Of a stretch of DNA of 64,000 bases, positions 1-7,829 are shown piece after piece (position 1 is the stretch's first letter; every line of letters starts with the position of its first letter). A program made the translations under genes and the position numbers. Source of the stretch: Fusobacterium_C necrophorum_A (lineage in GTDB: Bacteria > Fusobacteriota > Fusobacteriia > Fusobacteriales > Fusobacteriaceae); NCBI RefSeq assembly GCF_004134945.1, contig NZ_SBAP01000011.1:19120-83119 (forward strand), read 5' to 3'. Below the pieces are notes generated by a model. That model was not told where the DNA came from. It worked only from the letters and a program-made list of their open reading frames with translations, and did no database searches.

Positions 1-649
1 AATCACCGGCAACCAAATCACGAATGGCATTGGTAAGAGCAAGCCCCGGAACCAATAGCATGATGGTTCCGATACTCGCATAAGAAACGGAAGTCAAAAT
101 ATGTAATTTATACCAAAGATAAGCTGCTAAGGTACAGGAGAAACCTCCCATGGTATGAAAGAAAAAGGGATTGAGTCTCAATTTTTTAGAAAAAAGATTG
201 ATGTAAAAAATTAAAATTCCACCGATACCGGACATAACAGCATCCACAAGACCACCCTTAAACAATAAACAAAAGAAAAAAGCGGCAAAAAAATAAGCGG
301 TGACTAGGGTGGAAAACTTATGTATTTGAGAATTTCGTATTTTATAAATTGTTTTTTCCAAACTGTCGACATTATATTCTTCCAAATGTAATAAAATATC
401 ATGAATTTGATCGATACGATGTAGATTGTTGGAAATGGAAGTGACCCTCTCTACAGAGCAAAGAGGGCTTCCTTCTTTATTTTTAGCAGAAGTAATGATA
501 CAGGTAATGCTGACAAAAGTTTGAGCTCGAAGTCCGAAATGTTTACAAATTTGTTGAATACAATTTTCTACTCGAGACGTTTCCGCTCCGCTTTGTAGTA
601 AGGTTTTTCCTGTTAGGTTTGCAAGAGAAAGAATTTTAGCTTCTTGCAT
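1..649 (-). CDS. ThrE-family threonine/serine exporter, N-terminal subunit type (DUF1212), C-terminus cut by window edge
   Basis: Reading leftward from ATG 649 (AGGAGG seven bases upstream) gives 216 residues without a stop, running off the window. The cytoplasmic first half carries GAETSRVE (residues 21-28), typical of the ThrE/DUF1212 family. The second half is a run of hydrophobic segments ending in PG..LTNAIRDLVAGD, the signature near the end of the membrane domain. The family exports small amino acids such as threonine and serine; in bacteria with split ThrE a short DUF3815 partner usually follows, which would lie beyond the edge. It overlaps the upstream methyltransferase gene by 14 bases, so the two are probably co-translated. 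Family assignment is fairly secure; the substrate is inferred. Confidence 0.8.
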   Translation of the reverse strand, partial: MQEAKILSLANLTGKTLLQSGAETSRVENCIQQICKHFGLRAQTFVSITCIITSAKNKEGSPLCSVERVTSISNNLHRIDQIHDILLHLEEYNVDSLEKTIYKIRNSQIHKFSTLVTAYFFAAFFFCLLFKGGLVDAVMSGIGGILIFYINLFSKKLRLNPFFFHTMGGFSCTLAAYLWYKLHILTSVSYASIGTIMLLVPGLALTNAIRDLVAGD

Positions 650-1388
650 GCTTTCCTCCTTTATGTTCAAACATGTTTAAAATCTCTTCCGAATAGCCTC
701 CCTCTTCCTTATTGGCAAACAGAGGAGGAAGAATCTGTAGAGATGCTTTTCCATATTTTACCGCTTCCAACAAGAGAATTTTTGCATTATTTTTTCGCTT
801 GGTATGGCAAAATTGCAGACGCTTCGGTTCCAATTTATATTTTCGACAAAGTTCCAAAATGTCAGCAAGTCGATCGGCACGATGTACCAAATAAAAATAG
901 CCGTGCTCTTTCACCAAAATAGAAGAAATTTGAATCAATTCTTCCAAAGTGATTGAAATTTCATGTCTTGCTAAGGTCAATTGTTCCAAATCATTTAAGA
1001 GGGATTTGTTTCCATGAAATTCAAAAAAGGGAGGATTGGATACTACGATGTCAAAAGAATTTTTGGAAAAGAAACATTCCCAATTTTTCATATCTCCGTG
1101 CAGGATGTGAACCTGTTCTTCCAAATGGTTTAAGGCTATATTTTTGATTGCCAACTCATAGGAAATTTGTTGAATCTCCAAACCATAGATTTGAGCTGTC
1201 GTTTTTAAAGATAAAAATAAGGGAATGGCTGCATTCCCGGTTCCTAAATCTAAAATTGTTTTACTCCGTTTATTGATTTTGATAAATTCAGAAATGAGTA
1301 AAGAGTCCAAAGAAAAATGGAAGCAGTCATTTCTTTGAATAATTTTTAAACCTTTTTTTAACAAATCGATGGTCGTTTCTTGTTTCAC
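636..1388 (-). CDS. trmN6: tRNA1(Val) adenine-37 N6-methyltransferase-like protein (TrmN6/YfiC family)
   Basis: A 250-residue class I SAM-dependent methyltransferase. The SAM-binding motif DLGTGN is at residues 47-52, and NPPF, typical of N6-adenine methyltransferases, is at 118-121. Length and motif order match the YfiC/TrmN6 family, which methylates A37 of tRNA-Val in E. coli. In Firmicutes and Fusobacteria the same family is often annotated only as a methyltransferase, so the exact RNA target is inferred. It is the first gene of a two-gene minus-strand unit with the ThrE-like exporter and overlaps it by 14 bases. Confidence 0.75.
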   Translation of the reverse strand: MKQETTIDLLKKGLKIIQRNDCFHFSLDSLLISEFIKINKRSKTILDLGTGNAAIPLFLSLKTTAQIYGLEIQQISYELAIKNIALNHLEEQVHILHGDMKNWECFFSKNSFDIVVSNPPFFEFHGNKSLLNDLEQLTLARHEISITLEELIQISSILVKEHGYFYLVHRADRLADILELCRKYKLEPKRLQFCHTKRKNNAKILLLEAVKYGKASLQILPPLFANKEEGGYSEEILNMFEHKGGKHARS

Positions 1389-1429
1389 AGTCAGTATACT
1401 CCTTTATGATATTACATTTTCGTTACCTT

Positions 1430-1438
1430 ATTATAGCA
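1430..1438 (-). promoter_or_regulatory. Extended -10 promoter for trmN6
   Basis: Reading the minus strand, TGC-TATAAT sits about 40 bases before the trmN6 start, preceded by an A-rich tract and no good -35 box. The same AAAAA-n-TATGCTATAAT arrangement occurs before two other minus-strand genes in the window (42.4 and 53.0 kb). Confidence 0.55.
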
Positions 1439-1499
1439 TATTTTTTAGAAAATTATTAAGAAATTGGAACAAAAAATAGGAATAGATAACAGAATTCGG

Positions 1500-1528
1500 T
1501 TGACTTTTCCGAAAAGCTAAGGTATATA
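1500..1528 (+). promoter_or_regulatory. Promoter of the AEC permease gene
   Basis: TTGACT (1500-1505) and TATATA (1523-1528) are separated by 17 bases, close to the sigma-70 consensus. The start codon follows 32 bases later after an AGGAGG. Confidence 0.6.
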
Positions 1529-1559
1529 AGAAGTGAAGAAAGATTAGGAGGAAAACATT

Positions 1560-2483
1560 ATGTGGATCATCATTCAAAAAATGCTACTTTTACTTTGTGT
1601 TTCAGCATTGGGATATTGGATTTGTAAGGCAAAACTCATTACTTTGGAGCATAATCGGGGATATTCTATTTTAATTTCCAATGTTACCGTTCCTTGTATG
1701 GTAATTTTTTCTATTTTTTCACAGCCGCCTATTCAAAATTATGGAGAAATTTTCTCTATTTTTGGAGTAGGATTTTTATTTTTCGGGTTTTTTACTCTGT
1801 GTTCTTTGTTTCTACCGATTTTATTCCGGGCAAAGAATGAAGAAATAGGAATTTATCGTTTTATGACTGTTTTTAATAATAATAGTTTCATGGGCTTTCC
1901 TATTATTCAATCCGTTTTTGGAAATAAATATCTATTTTATGCGGCGATTTTAAACATTGTCAATGCACTCTATCTCTATACCTACGGTATGCATTGTATC
2001 ACAAAAGATGTGGAAGATTACCATTTTGATTGGAAAAAATTGTGCAATCCCGGAATGGTAGTTTCCGTGATTTCTTTAGCATTGTATTTGCTTCATTTTT
2101 CACTTCCTGAATTTTTTCTGGAAATCAGTAGACAGGTAGGAAATATTACAACTCCCTTATCTATGCTTGTCATTGGAGTAAATCTTTCCATGATCCCGTT
2201 TCGAGAAGTATTTTCGGAAACAAAATTATATCTTTTCAGCTTTTTCAGACTCTTAGTCTTCCCTTTGATTCTTTGGTTCTTATTGAAAGGATTTATGGCA
2301 AATACCGATTTTTTAATTGTGGTCTTGGTGACAGCAGCAATGCCGGGAGCTGCCATGATGGTAAATTTGGCGACGGAATACAAGGGGAATGTCTATTTTG
2401 CATCGAAATATTTAGTGCTTTCCACCTTATTATCTGTAATTATTGTTCCCGTGGTTATCTACGTTCTACAAAATTATGTATAA
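1560..2483 (+). CDS. AEC (auxin efflux carrier) family permease
   Basis: A 307-residue, almost wholly hydrophobic protein with about ten predicted membrane segments in two repeats of five. Asn-rich and Gly/Pro breaks (NNNSFMGFPI near residues 106-115, and GAAMMVNLATEY near 265) match the AEC/PIN-like family. Bacterial members export or import organic acids such as malate or malonate; no substrate can be named here. An AGGAGG lies just before the ATG and a good promoter just upstream, so it is probably monocistronic, with bcd-etfBA having its own promoter downstream. Confidence 0.8.
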   Translation: MWIIIQKMLLLLCVSALGYWICKAKLITLEHNRGYSILISNVTVPCMVIFSIFSQPPIQNYGEIFSIFGVGFLFFGFFTLCSLFLPILFRAKNEEIGIYRFMTVFNNNSFMGFPIIQSVFGNKYLFYAAILNIVNALYLYTYGMHCITKDVEDYHFDWKKLCNPGMVVSVISLALYLLHFSLPEFFLEISRQVGNITTPLSMLVIGVNLSMIPFREVFSETKLYLFSFFRLLVFPLILWFLLKGFMANTDFLIVVLVTAAMPGAAMMVNLATEYKGNVYFASKYLVLSTLLSVIIVPVVIYVLQNYV

Positions 2484-2628
2484 TGCTAAGGAGGATAGAA
2501 ATTTTCCAGAGAACTATGGCAAGGGAAGGATAAAAATATAAAATTGTACTTTGTGATAAAAAAAAGAACATAAAATAAAAAAATAGTATCAAAAGACGAA
2601 AAAAAATAAAAAAAATTCTATTGTACAC

Positions 2629-2658
2629 TTGACTTATAGAAAACATTTATGATATAAA
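2629..2658 (+). promoter_or_regulatory. Promoter of bcd-etfBA
   Basis: TTGACT at 2629-2634 and TATAAA at 2653-2658 (18-base spacer; GATATA at 2651 gives 16). It lies in the 219-base A-rich gap before bcd, about 45 bases from the start codon. Confidence 0.5.
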
Positions 2659-2702
2659 TAGAATAGGTATTTATATAATTAAAATAATTTAGGAGGAAAG
2701 AC

Positions 2703-3848
2703 ATGGAATTCAATATACCTAAAACACATGAACTTTTTAGACAAATGATAAGAGAATTCGTTGAAAAAGAAGTAAAACCTTTGGCAACTGAATTAGACGA
2801 AGAAGAAAGATTCCCAGTGGAAACCGTTAAGAAAATGGCTGAAATTGGAATTATGGGAATCCCTATTCCTACACAATATGGTGGAGCAGGTGGAGATAAT
2901 TTGATGTATGCTATGGCAGTAGAAGAATTATCAAAAGCTTGCGGAACAACTGGGGTTGTTGTTTCTGCACACACTTCTTTAGGAAGCTGGCCTATTTTGA
3001 AGTTCGGTACAGAAGCACAAAAACAAAAATACCTACCAAAGATGGCAAGTGGAGAATGGATTGGAGCTTTCGGATTGACAGAACCAAACGCAGGAACAGA
3101 TGCAAGTGGACAACAAACCATTGCTGTTTTTGATGAAGCAACACAAGAATGGGTTATTAACGGATCAAAGATTTTCATTACAAACGCAGGATATGCTCAT
3201 GTATATGTAATTTTTGCTATGACAGATAAATCTAAGGGAGTAAAAGGAATTTCCGCTTTCATTATTGAAGCCGGAACTCCGGGATTCTCTATTGGAAAGA
3301 AAGAAAAGAAATTGGGAATTCGTGGATCTGCAACTTGTGAATTGATTTTTGAAGATGTAAGACTTCCAAAAGAAAATTTACTAGGAGATTTAGGAAAAGG
3401 ATTTAAAATTGCTATGATGACTTTGGACGGAGGAAGAATCGGAATTGCTTCTCAAGCCTTAGGATTAGCTCAAGGTGCTTTGGATGAAGCGGTACAATAC
3501 GTAAAAGAAAGAAAACAATTCGGAAGAGCTTTGTCTAAATTCCAAAATACAGCATTCCAATTAGCAAATCTGGAAGTAAAAGTAGAAGCTGCTAGACTTC
3601 TTGTGTATAAAGCTGCATGGAAGGAATCAAATCACTTACCATATACAGTAGACGCTGCAAGAGCTAAATTATTTGCTGCAGAAACTGCAATGGAAGTTAC
3701 TACAAAAGCAGTTCAATTATTTGGAGGATATGGATATACAAGAGAATATCCAGTAGAAAGAATGATGAGAGATGCTAAGATTACCGAAATTTACGAAGGA
3801 ACTTCAGAAGTTCAAAGAATGGTAATCTCAGGAAACTTATTAAAATAA
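2703..3848 (+). CDS. bcd: Short-chain (butyryl-CoA type) acyl-CoA dehydrogenase
   Basis: A 381-residue FAD enzyme of the acyl-CoA dehydrogenase family; full length has the usual N-terminal helical, middle beta and C-terminal helical domains. FGLTEPNAGTD (about residues 122-132) lies in the substrate/FAD region, and the catalytic base is the Glu of YEGTSEVQR (Glu365), the position used by short-chain enzymes. It is followed directly by etfB and etfA (37- and 31-base gaps), the arrangement in which Bcd-EtfAB reduces crotonyl-CoA to butyryl-CoA, often with flavin-based electron bifurcation to ferredoxin. Butyryl-CoA as preferred substrate is inferred from this context. Codon use (AGA, GGA, CCA dominant) suggests strong expression. 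Confidence 0.93.
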   Translation: MEFNIPKTHELFRQMIREFVEKEVKPLATELDEEERFPVETVKKMAEIGIMGIPIPTQYGGAGGDNLMYAMAVEELSKACGTTGVVVSAHTSLGSWPILKFGTEAQKQKYLPKMASGEWIGAFGLTEPNAGTDASGQQTIAVFDEATQEWVINGSKIFITNAGYAHVYVIFAMTDKSKGVKGISAFIIEAGTPGFSIGKKEKKLGIRGSATCELIFEDVRLPKENLLGDLGKGFKIAMMTLDGGRIGIASQALGLAQGALDEAVQYVKERKQFGRALSKFQNTAFQLANLEVKVEAARLLVYKAAWKESNHLPYTVDAARAKLFAAETAMEVTTKAVQLFGGYGYTREYPVERMMRDAKITEIYEGTSEVQRMVISGNLLK

Positions 3849-3885
3849 TAAAATCAAATCATAGTGAAATTGGAGGATATTAAAG

Positions 3886-4683
3886 ATGAAAATAGTCGTT
3901 TGTATAAAACAAGTTCCAGATACAACAGAAATTAAACTAGATCCAGTAAAAGGGACTCTTATCAGAGATGGAGTACCTAGTATTATGAACCCAGATGACA
4001 AAGCTGGATTGGAAGAAGCATTAAAATTAAAAGATTTATACGGAGCAAAAGTTACTGTCGTAACTATGGGACCTCCACAAGCAGAAGCTATCTTACGAGA
4101 AGCTTATGCAATGGGTGTGGATAATGCAATCCTAATTACAGATAGAAAATTCGGAGGAGCGGATACTTTAGCAACTTCTAACACAATTGCTGCCGCTTTA
4201 AAGAAAATTGCAGCAGAAGACGGATGCGATTTAATCATTGCCGGAAGACAAGCAATTGACGGAGACACTGCACAAGTAGGACCACAAATCGCAGAACATT
4301 TAGGACTTCCGCAAGTTTCTTATGTGAAAGAAATGAAATATGATGAAGCGGACAAATCTTTAACAATCAAAAGAGTTGTAGAAGACGGATACTATTTATT
4401 GAAAGTGCAAACACCTGCATTGGTAACAGTTCTTTCAGAAGCTAACCAACCAAGATATATGAGAGTAAAAGGAATTGTAGAAGCATTCGATCAACCAATT
4501 ACTACTTGGGGATTTGCTGATATTGATATCGATGAAAAAATTGTTGGATTGGCTGGATCACCTACAAAAGTTAAGAAGTCATTTACAAAGGGAGCAAAAG
4601 CTGCCGGAGAATTGCATGAAGTAGATACTAAAGATGCTGTTCAATTGATTCTTGACAAATTAAAGGAAAAATTCGTAATCTAA
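3886..4683 (+). CDS. etfB: Electron transfer flavoprotein beta subunit
   Basis: A 265-residue adenine-nucleotide alpha-hydrolase-like flavoprotein subunit starting MKIVVCIKQVPDTTEI, the standard EtfB start. AGRQAIDGDTAQVGPQIAEHLG (about 124-145) is the conserved nucleotide/flavin region of the family. It forms the ETF heterodimer with EtfA, encoded next, and shuttles or bifurcates electrons for Bcd. GGAGG lies before the ATG. Second gene of bcd-etfB-etfA. Confidence 0.95.
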   Translation: MKIVVCIKQVPDTTEIKLDPVKGTLIRDGVPSIMNPDDKAGLEEALKLKDLYGAKVTVVTMGPPQAEAILREAYAMGVDNAILITDRKFGGADTLATSNTIAAALKKIAAEDGCDLIIAGRQAIDGDTAQVGPQIAEHLGLPQVSYVKEMKYDEADKSLTIKRVVEDGYYLLKVQTPALVTVLSEANQPRYMRVKGIVEAFDQPITTWGFADIDIDEKIVGLAGSPTKVKKSFTKGAKAAGELHEVDTKDAVQLILDKLKEKFVI

Positions 4684-4714
4684 TAGGATAAACTCAGAAA
4701 AAGGAGATAAGAAA

Positions 4715-5725
4715 ATGAATTTAAGTGATTATAAAGGAATATTAGTATTCGCAGAACAAAGAGATGGAAAAGTTCAAAATGTTGCTCTTGAATTATTAGG
4801 AAAAGCAAGAGAACTGGCTGAAAATATTGATACAAAAACTGTATCAGCTGTATTGATTGGAGAAAATGTAAAAGGTCTTGCTGATGAATTGATTCAATAT
4901 GGAGCTGACATTGTATATGTAGTAGAAGGAGCTGACTACAAAATATACGATACTGAAAAATATGCACAAGTATTTAAATCCGTGATTGATAGTAAAAAAC
5001 CTGAAATCGTATTATTTGGAGCAACTACTATTGGAAGAGATTTAGCACCGAGAGTATCTTCAAGAATGGTAACAGGATTGACTGCTGACTGTACAAAATT
5101 AGAAATTGCAGAAGATAAATCTTTATGGATGACAAGACCTGCATTCGGTGGAAACTTAATGGCAACCATTGTATGTCCGGATCATAGACCTCAAATGTCT
5201 ACTGTAAGACCTGGAGTTATGAAGAAAATGCCTAAAGATACTGCAAGAAAAGGAGAAATTGTTGACTATCCGGTAACTTTGGATCTTTCTAAGGTAAAAG
5301 TAGAAGTATTAGATGTTGTAAAAGAAGAAGGAAATAAAGTAGATATTTCAGAAGCTAAGATTTTAGTATCTGGAGGAAGAGGAGTAGGACACAAATCCAA
5401 CTTCCAAGAATTAGAAGAATTAGCAGCTGAAATCGGTGGAGTGGTATCTGCATCAAGAGCACAAGTAGATGCCGGAAATATGCCTCACGATAGACAAGTT
5501 GGGCAAACAGGAAAAACAGTTCGACCTTCTATTTACTTCGCATGTGGAATTTCTGGAGCAATCCAACACGTTGCAGGTATGGAAGAATCAGAATTTATCA
5601 TTGCCATCAACAAAGATAGATATGCACCGATTTTCTCTGTAGCAGATTTAGGAATCGTAGGAGATGTTCACAAAGTGCTTCCTCTATTGACAGAAGAAAT
5701 TAAAAAATTCAAAGCAACAAAATAA
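4715..5725 (+). CDS. etfA: Electron transfer flavoprotein alpha subunit
   Basis: A 336-residue protein with an N-terminal nucleotide-binding-fold domain (about 1-190) and a C-terminal FAD domain (about 205-330). The FAD domain shows GRGVGHKSNF, SRAQVDAG and VGQTGKTVRPSIYFACGISG in the usual order. It binds the FAD through which EtfB and Bcd exchange electrons. Last gene of the operon; a strong hairpin terminator follows within 30 bases. Confidence 0.95.
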   Translation: MNLSDYKGILVFAEQRDGKVQNVALELLGKARELAENIDTKTVSAVLIGENVKGLADELIQYGADIVYVVEGADYKIYDTEKYAQVFKSVIDSKKPEIVLFGATTIGRDLAPRVSSRMVTGLTADCTKLEIAEDKSLWMTRPAFGGNLMATIVCPDHRPQMSTVRPGVMKKMPKDTARKGEIVDYPVTLDLSKVKVEVLDVVKEEGNKVDISEAKILVSGGRGVGHKSNFQELEELAAEIGGVVSASRAQVDAGNMPHDRQVGQTGKTVRPSIYFACGISGAIQHVAGMEESEFIIAINKDRYAPIFSVADLGIVGDVHKVLPLLTEEIKKFKATK

Positions 5726-5750
5726 TAGTTAAGAAATGAATGTTTCAAGC

Positions 5751-5790
5751 AATGCGATTCAAAAAAGTTTTTGGATCGCATTTTTTGTTT
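5751..5790 (+). terminator. Rho-independent terminator of bcd-etfBA
   Basis: AATGCGAT (5751-5758) pairs with ATCGCATT (5775-5782), extended inward by C-G, G-U and an A5/T5 run, giving about 15 pairs. A T-run follows at 5781-5791. Confidence 0.9.
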
Positions 5791-5812
5791 TTTACGCTTT
5801 AGGAGGAGAATT

Positions 5813-6772
5813 ATGAAAAAAGGTTTTGTGTTCTTTTGCTTCTTTTTCTATTCTATCGTTTCCTTTGCAGATAGTTTTTATCGTGCTTCCATGCGAGAGC
5901 TGATTCAAGAGATCAGAAGAAACACCACACAGGATAAAATTTTGATTACTCAAAACGGAAATGAACTTTATTTTCGAGACGGTAGATTGGATGATGGGAT
6001 GTTTTCTCTCACGCAGGGAAGTACTCAGGAAGATTTGTATTATGGGGAAAAGTTTATTTTGAGTCGGAAAACTTCTCAGAAAGAACAAAAGAGAAGCTTA
6101 GGCTATTTACTTCCTTTACGGAGAGCCGGAAAGGTTATTTTTAGCATTAACTATGGAAGAGGAGAGAATATCAGGAATAGATTGAAGCAAGAACTCAAAA
6201 AATTAACTTTCTTGGGAGAATTGCTTCCCTCCTTTGAAGCGAAGGAACTGTATGAACCTTTAGAAAAATTTCATAAGGAAGATGTTACCTCTTTAGAAAA
6301 AGCTAAAAATTTCTTATGTCTGCTAAATCCGGAATCATATAAAAGTTTGGAGGAATATTGTTCCGCTCTACAGGAAAGCAGTTATGATGTTCTTTTGATT
6401 GAGGTTTCATGGAATGGAATTTTTTTCTCAAAAGAGCAAATAGAAAGTTTGAAAAGAAAGGCAATCGGAGGAAAAAGACTTGTCATTGCTTATTTTAGTA
6501 TAGGAGAAGCGGAGGATTATCGTAGTTATTGGAAAAAAGAGTGGAGTAGAGAAAAACCTCATTGGATTTTAGAAGAAAATCCGGATTGGAAAGGAAATTA
6601 TCTTGTGAAATACTGGTCTCGGGAATGGAAGAAAATTTTAAAAGAATATCAAAAAAAATTGGATGAAATTGGAGTGGATGGATATTTATTGGATACTGTT
6701 GACAGTTTTTATTATTTTGAAGAAAAGGAAAGAAGTCATTCTATTCATAAAGTCATAATGGATTATCAATGA
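5813..6772 (+). CDS. Secreted GH114-like protein (endo-alpha-1,4-polygalactosaminidase / TM1410 family)
   Basis: The start at 5813 is chosen because AGGAGGAG lies six bases upstream and the protein then opens with a clean signal peptide: MKK, a Phe-rich hydrophobic core and a cut near SFADS. This leaves about 300 exported residues. The second half (about 130-300) has the GH114/TM1410 pattern: YDVLLIEVSWNG, KRLVIAYFSIGEAEDYR, the W-rich stretch around PDWKGNYLVKYW, and GVDGYLLDTVDSFYYF, whose acidic residues are the likely active site. Family members cleave galactosaminidase-type polysaccharides, but the function is rarely tested. The N-terminal 110 residues match nothing I recognise. It lies after the etf terminator with its own ribosome binding site. 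Confidence 0.75.
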   Translation: MKKGFVFFCFFFYSIVSFADSFYRASMRELIQEIRRNTTQDKILITQNGNELYFRDGRLDDGMFSLTQGSTQEDLYYGEKFILSRKTSQKEQKRSLGYLLPLRRAGKVIFSINYGRGENIRNRLKQELKKLTFLGELLPSFEAKELYEPLEKFHKEDVTSLEKAKNFLCLLNPESYKSLEEYCSALQESSYDVLLIEVSWNGIFFSKEQIESLKRKAIGGKRLVIAYFSIGEAEDYRSYWKKEWSREKPHWILEENPDWKGNYLVKYWSREWKKILKEYQKKLDEIGVDGYLLDTVDSFYYFEEKERSHSIHKVIMDYQ

Positions 6773-6830
6773 AAACAATGGCATTGAGAGCTATTCTTTT
6801 CATCAATGCCATTGTTTCTCTGTTATTTTA
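6773..6830. terminator. Bidirectional terminator between the GH114 gene and asd
   Basis: A perfect 15-base stem, AAACAATGGCATTGA (6773-6787) with its complement at 6803-6817, begins right after the GH114 stop codon. T-rich sequence follows on the plus strand. It sits between converging genes and can serve both, though asd lies about 30 bases further on. Confidence 0.8.
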
Positions 6831-6860
6831 AATTGATAAACTGATTTCAGAAATGTAATC

Positions 6861-7829
6861 CTACAAGAGACATTTTATAATTTGAACTGCATTGGCAGCA
6901 GCTCCTTTTCGAATTTGATCTCCACAGCACCAAAGGGCATAGCCGTTTATAACTTCATCTTGACGGATTCTACCGACCTCTACAATATCCTGTTCACTTG
7001 TGCTAAGAGGCATCGGAAGTTCGACCAAACGAACCCCTTTGCTATTCTGGATAGCATTTGTAATTTCTTCCATAGATAATTTTTTTTCGGTTCGGAAGCT
7101 CAGGGAAATACTGTGACTTCTCATCACGGGAACTCGGATACAGGTACAGGTTACTTTTAAATTCGGATTATGTAAAATTTTTCGTCCTTCATCTTGCATT
7201 TTCATTTCTTCTGCTGTAAAGCCATTTTCCAAAGTATCACTAATTTTGGGAATACAATTGTAGGCGATTTGGTGAGAAAATACTTTTGGAGTAATTTTTT
7301 TCTCCTCGAGAAGAGCCAGAATTTGTTCTTCCAGCTCATAGATTCCGTTGTTTCCGGCTCCGGAAACCGCTTGATAGGTACTGGCAATGATATCTGTGAT
7401 TTTCGACAACTTGTTTACGGCATAAATGGACATCAGAGCAATGATGGTCGAACAATTTGGGTTTGCTATGATTCCTTGATGATGTCTGGCATCCTCTCCA
7501 TTGATTTCCGGAATGACCAAAGGAACTTTTTCCTCCAAGCGAAAGGCACTGCTGTTATCGATAAAAACCGCTCCGGCTTTTTTGATAAAAGGGGCAAATT
7601 TTTTTGCCATGTCACTTTCGACAGCTCCTAGAACAATATCCATTCCTTCAAAAGAAGATTCATTTGCTTCTTCGACACAGATCTCTTTTCCTTGAAAGAG
7701 GTATTTCTTTCCGACACTTTTTGCACTTGCCAGTAATTTTAATGTGGTGACAGGAATTTCTTGTTCTATAAGACATTTCATCATTTGCTGTCCAACAGCT
7801 CCTGTTGCTCCTAAAATTGCAATTTTCAT
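6861..7829 (-). CDS. asd: Aspartate-semialdehyde dehydrogenase
   Basis: A 322-residue enzyme reducing aspartyl-4-phosphate to aspartate semialdehyde with NADPH. The NADP fold opens with GATGAVGQ (residues 7-14), the catalytic Cys is in NPNCST (Cys126), and the acceptor-binding His/Arg region is near RVPVMRSHSIS (about 233-243). Length is normal. It is the last gene of hom-lysC-asd and overlaps lysC by four bases (ATGA). Because thrC-thrB lies just upstream on the other strand, its product here feeds at least homoserine and threonine; lysine/diaminopimelate is the other possible use, although no dap gene is in the window. Confidence 0.95.
   Translation of the reverse strand: MKIAILGATGAVGQQMMKCLIEQEIPVTTLKLLASAKSVGKKYLFQGKEICVEEANESSFEGMDIVLGAVESDMAKKFAPFIKKAGAVFIDNSSAFRLEEKVPLVIPEINGEDARHHQGIIANPNCSTIIALMSIYAVNKLSKITDIIASTYQAVSGAGNNGIYELEEQILALLEEKKITPKVFSHQIAYNCIPKISDTLENGFTAEEMKMQDEGRKILHNPNLKVTCTCIRVPVMRSHSISLSFRTEKKLSMEEITNAIQNSKGVRLVELPMPLSTSEQDIVEVGRIRQDEVINGYALWCCGDQIRKGAAANAVQIIKCLL

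Noticed and set aside
2618..3178. 186-codon minus-strand frame opposite bcd
   Set aside because: It is an antisense shadow of a well-conserved enzyme, with no ribosome binding site and an improbable composition.
7194..7631. 145-codon plus-strand frame inside asd
   Set aside because: Shadow of asd; no initiation signal and no family resemblance.
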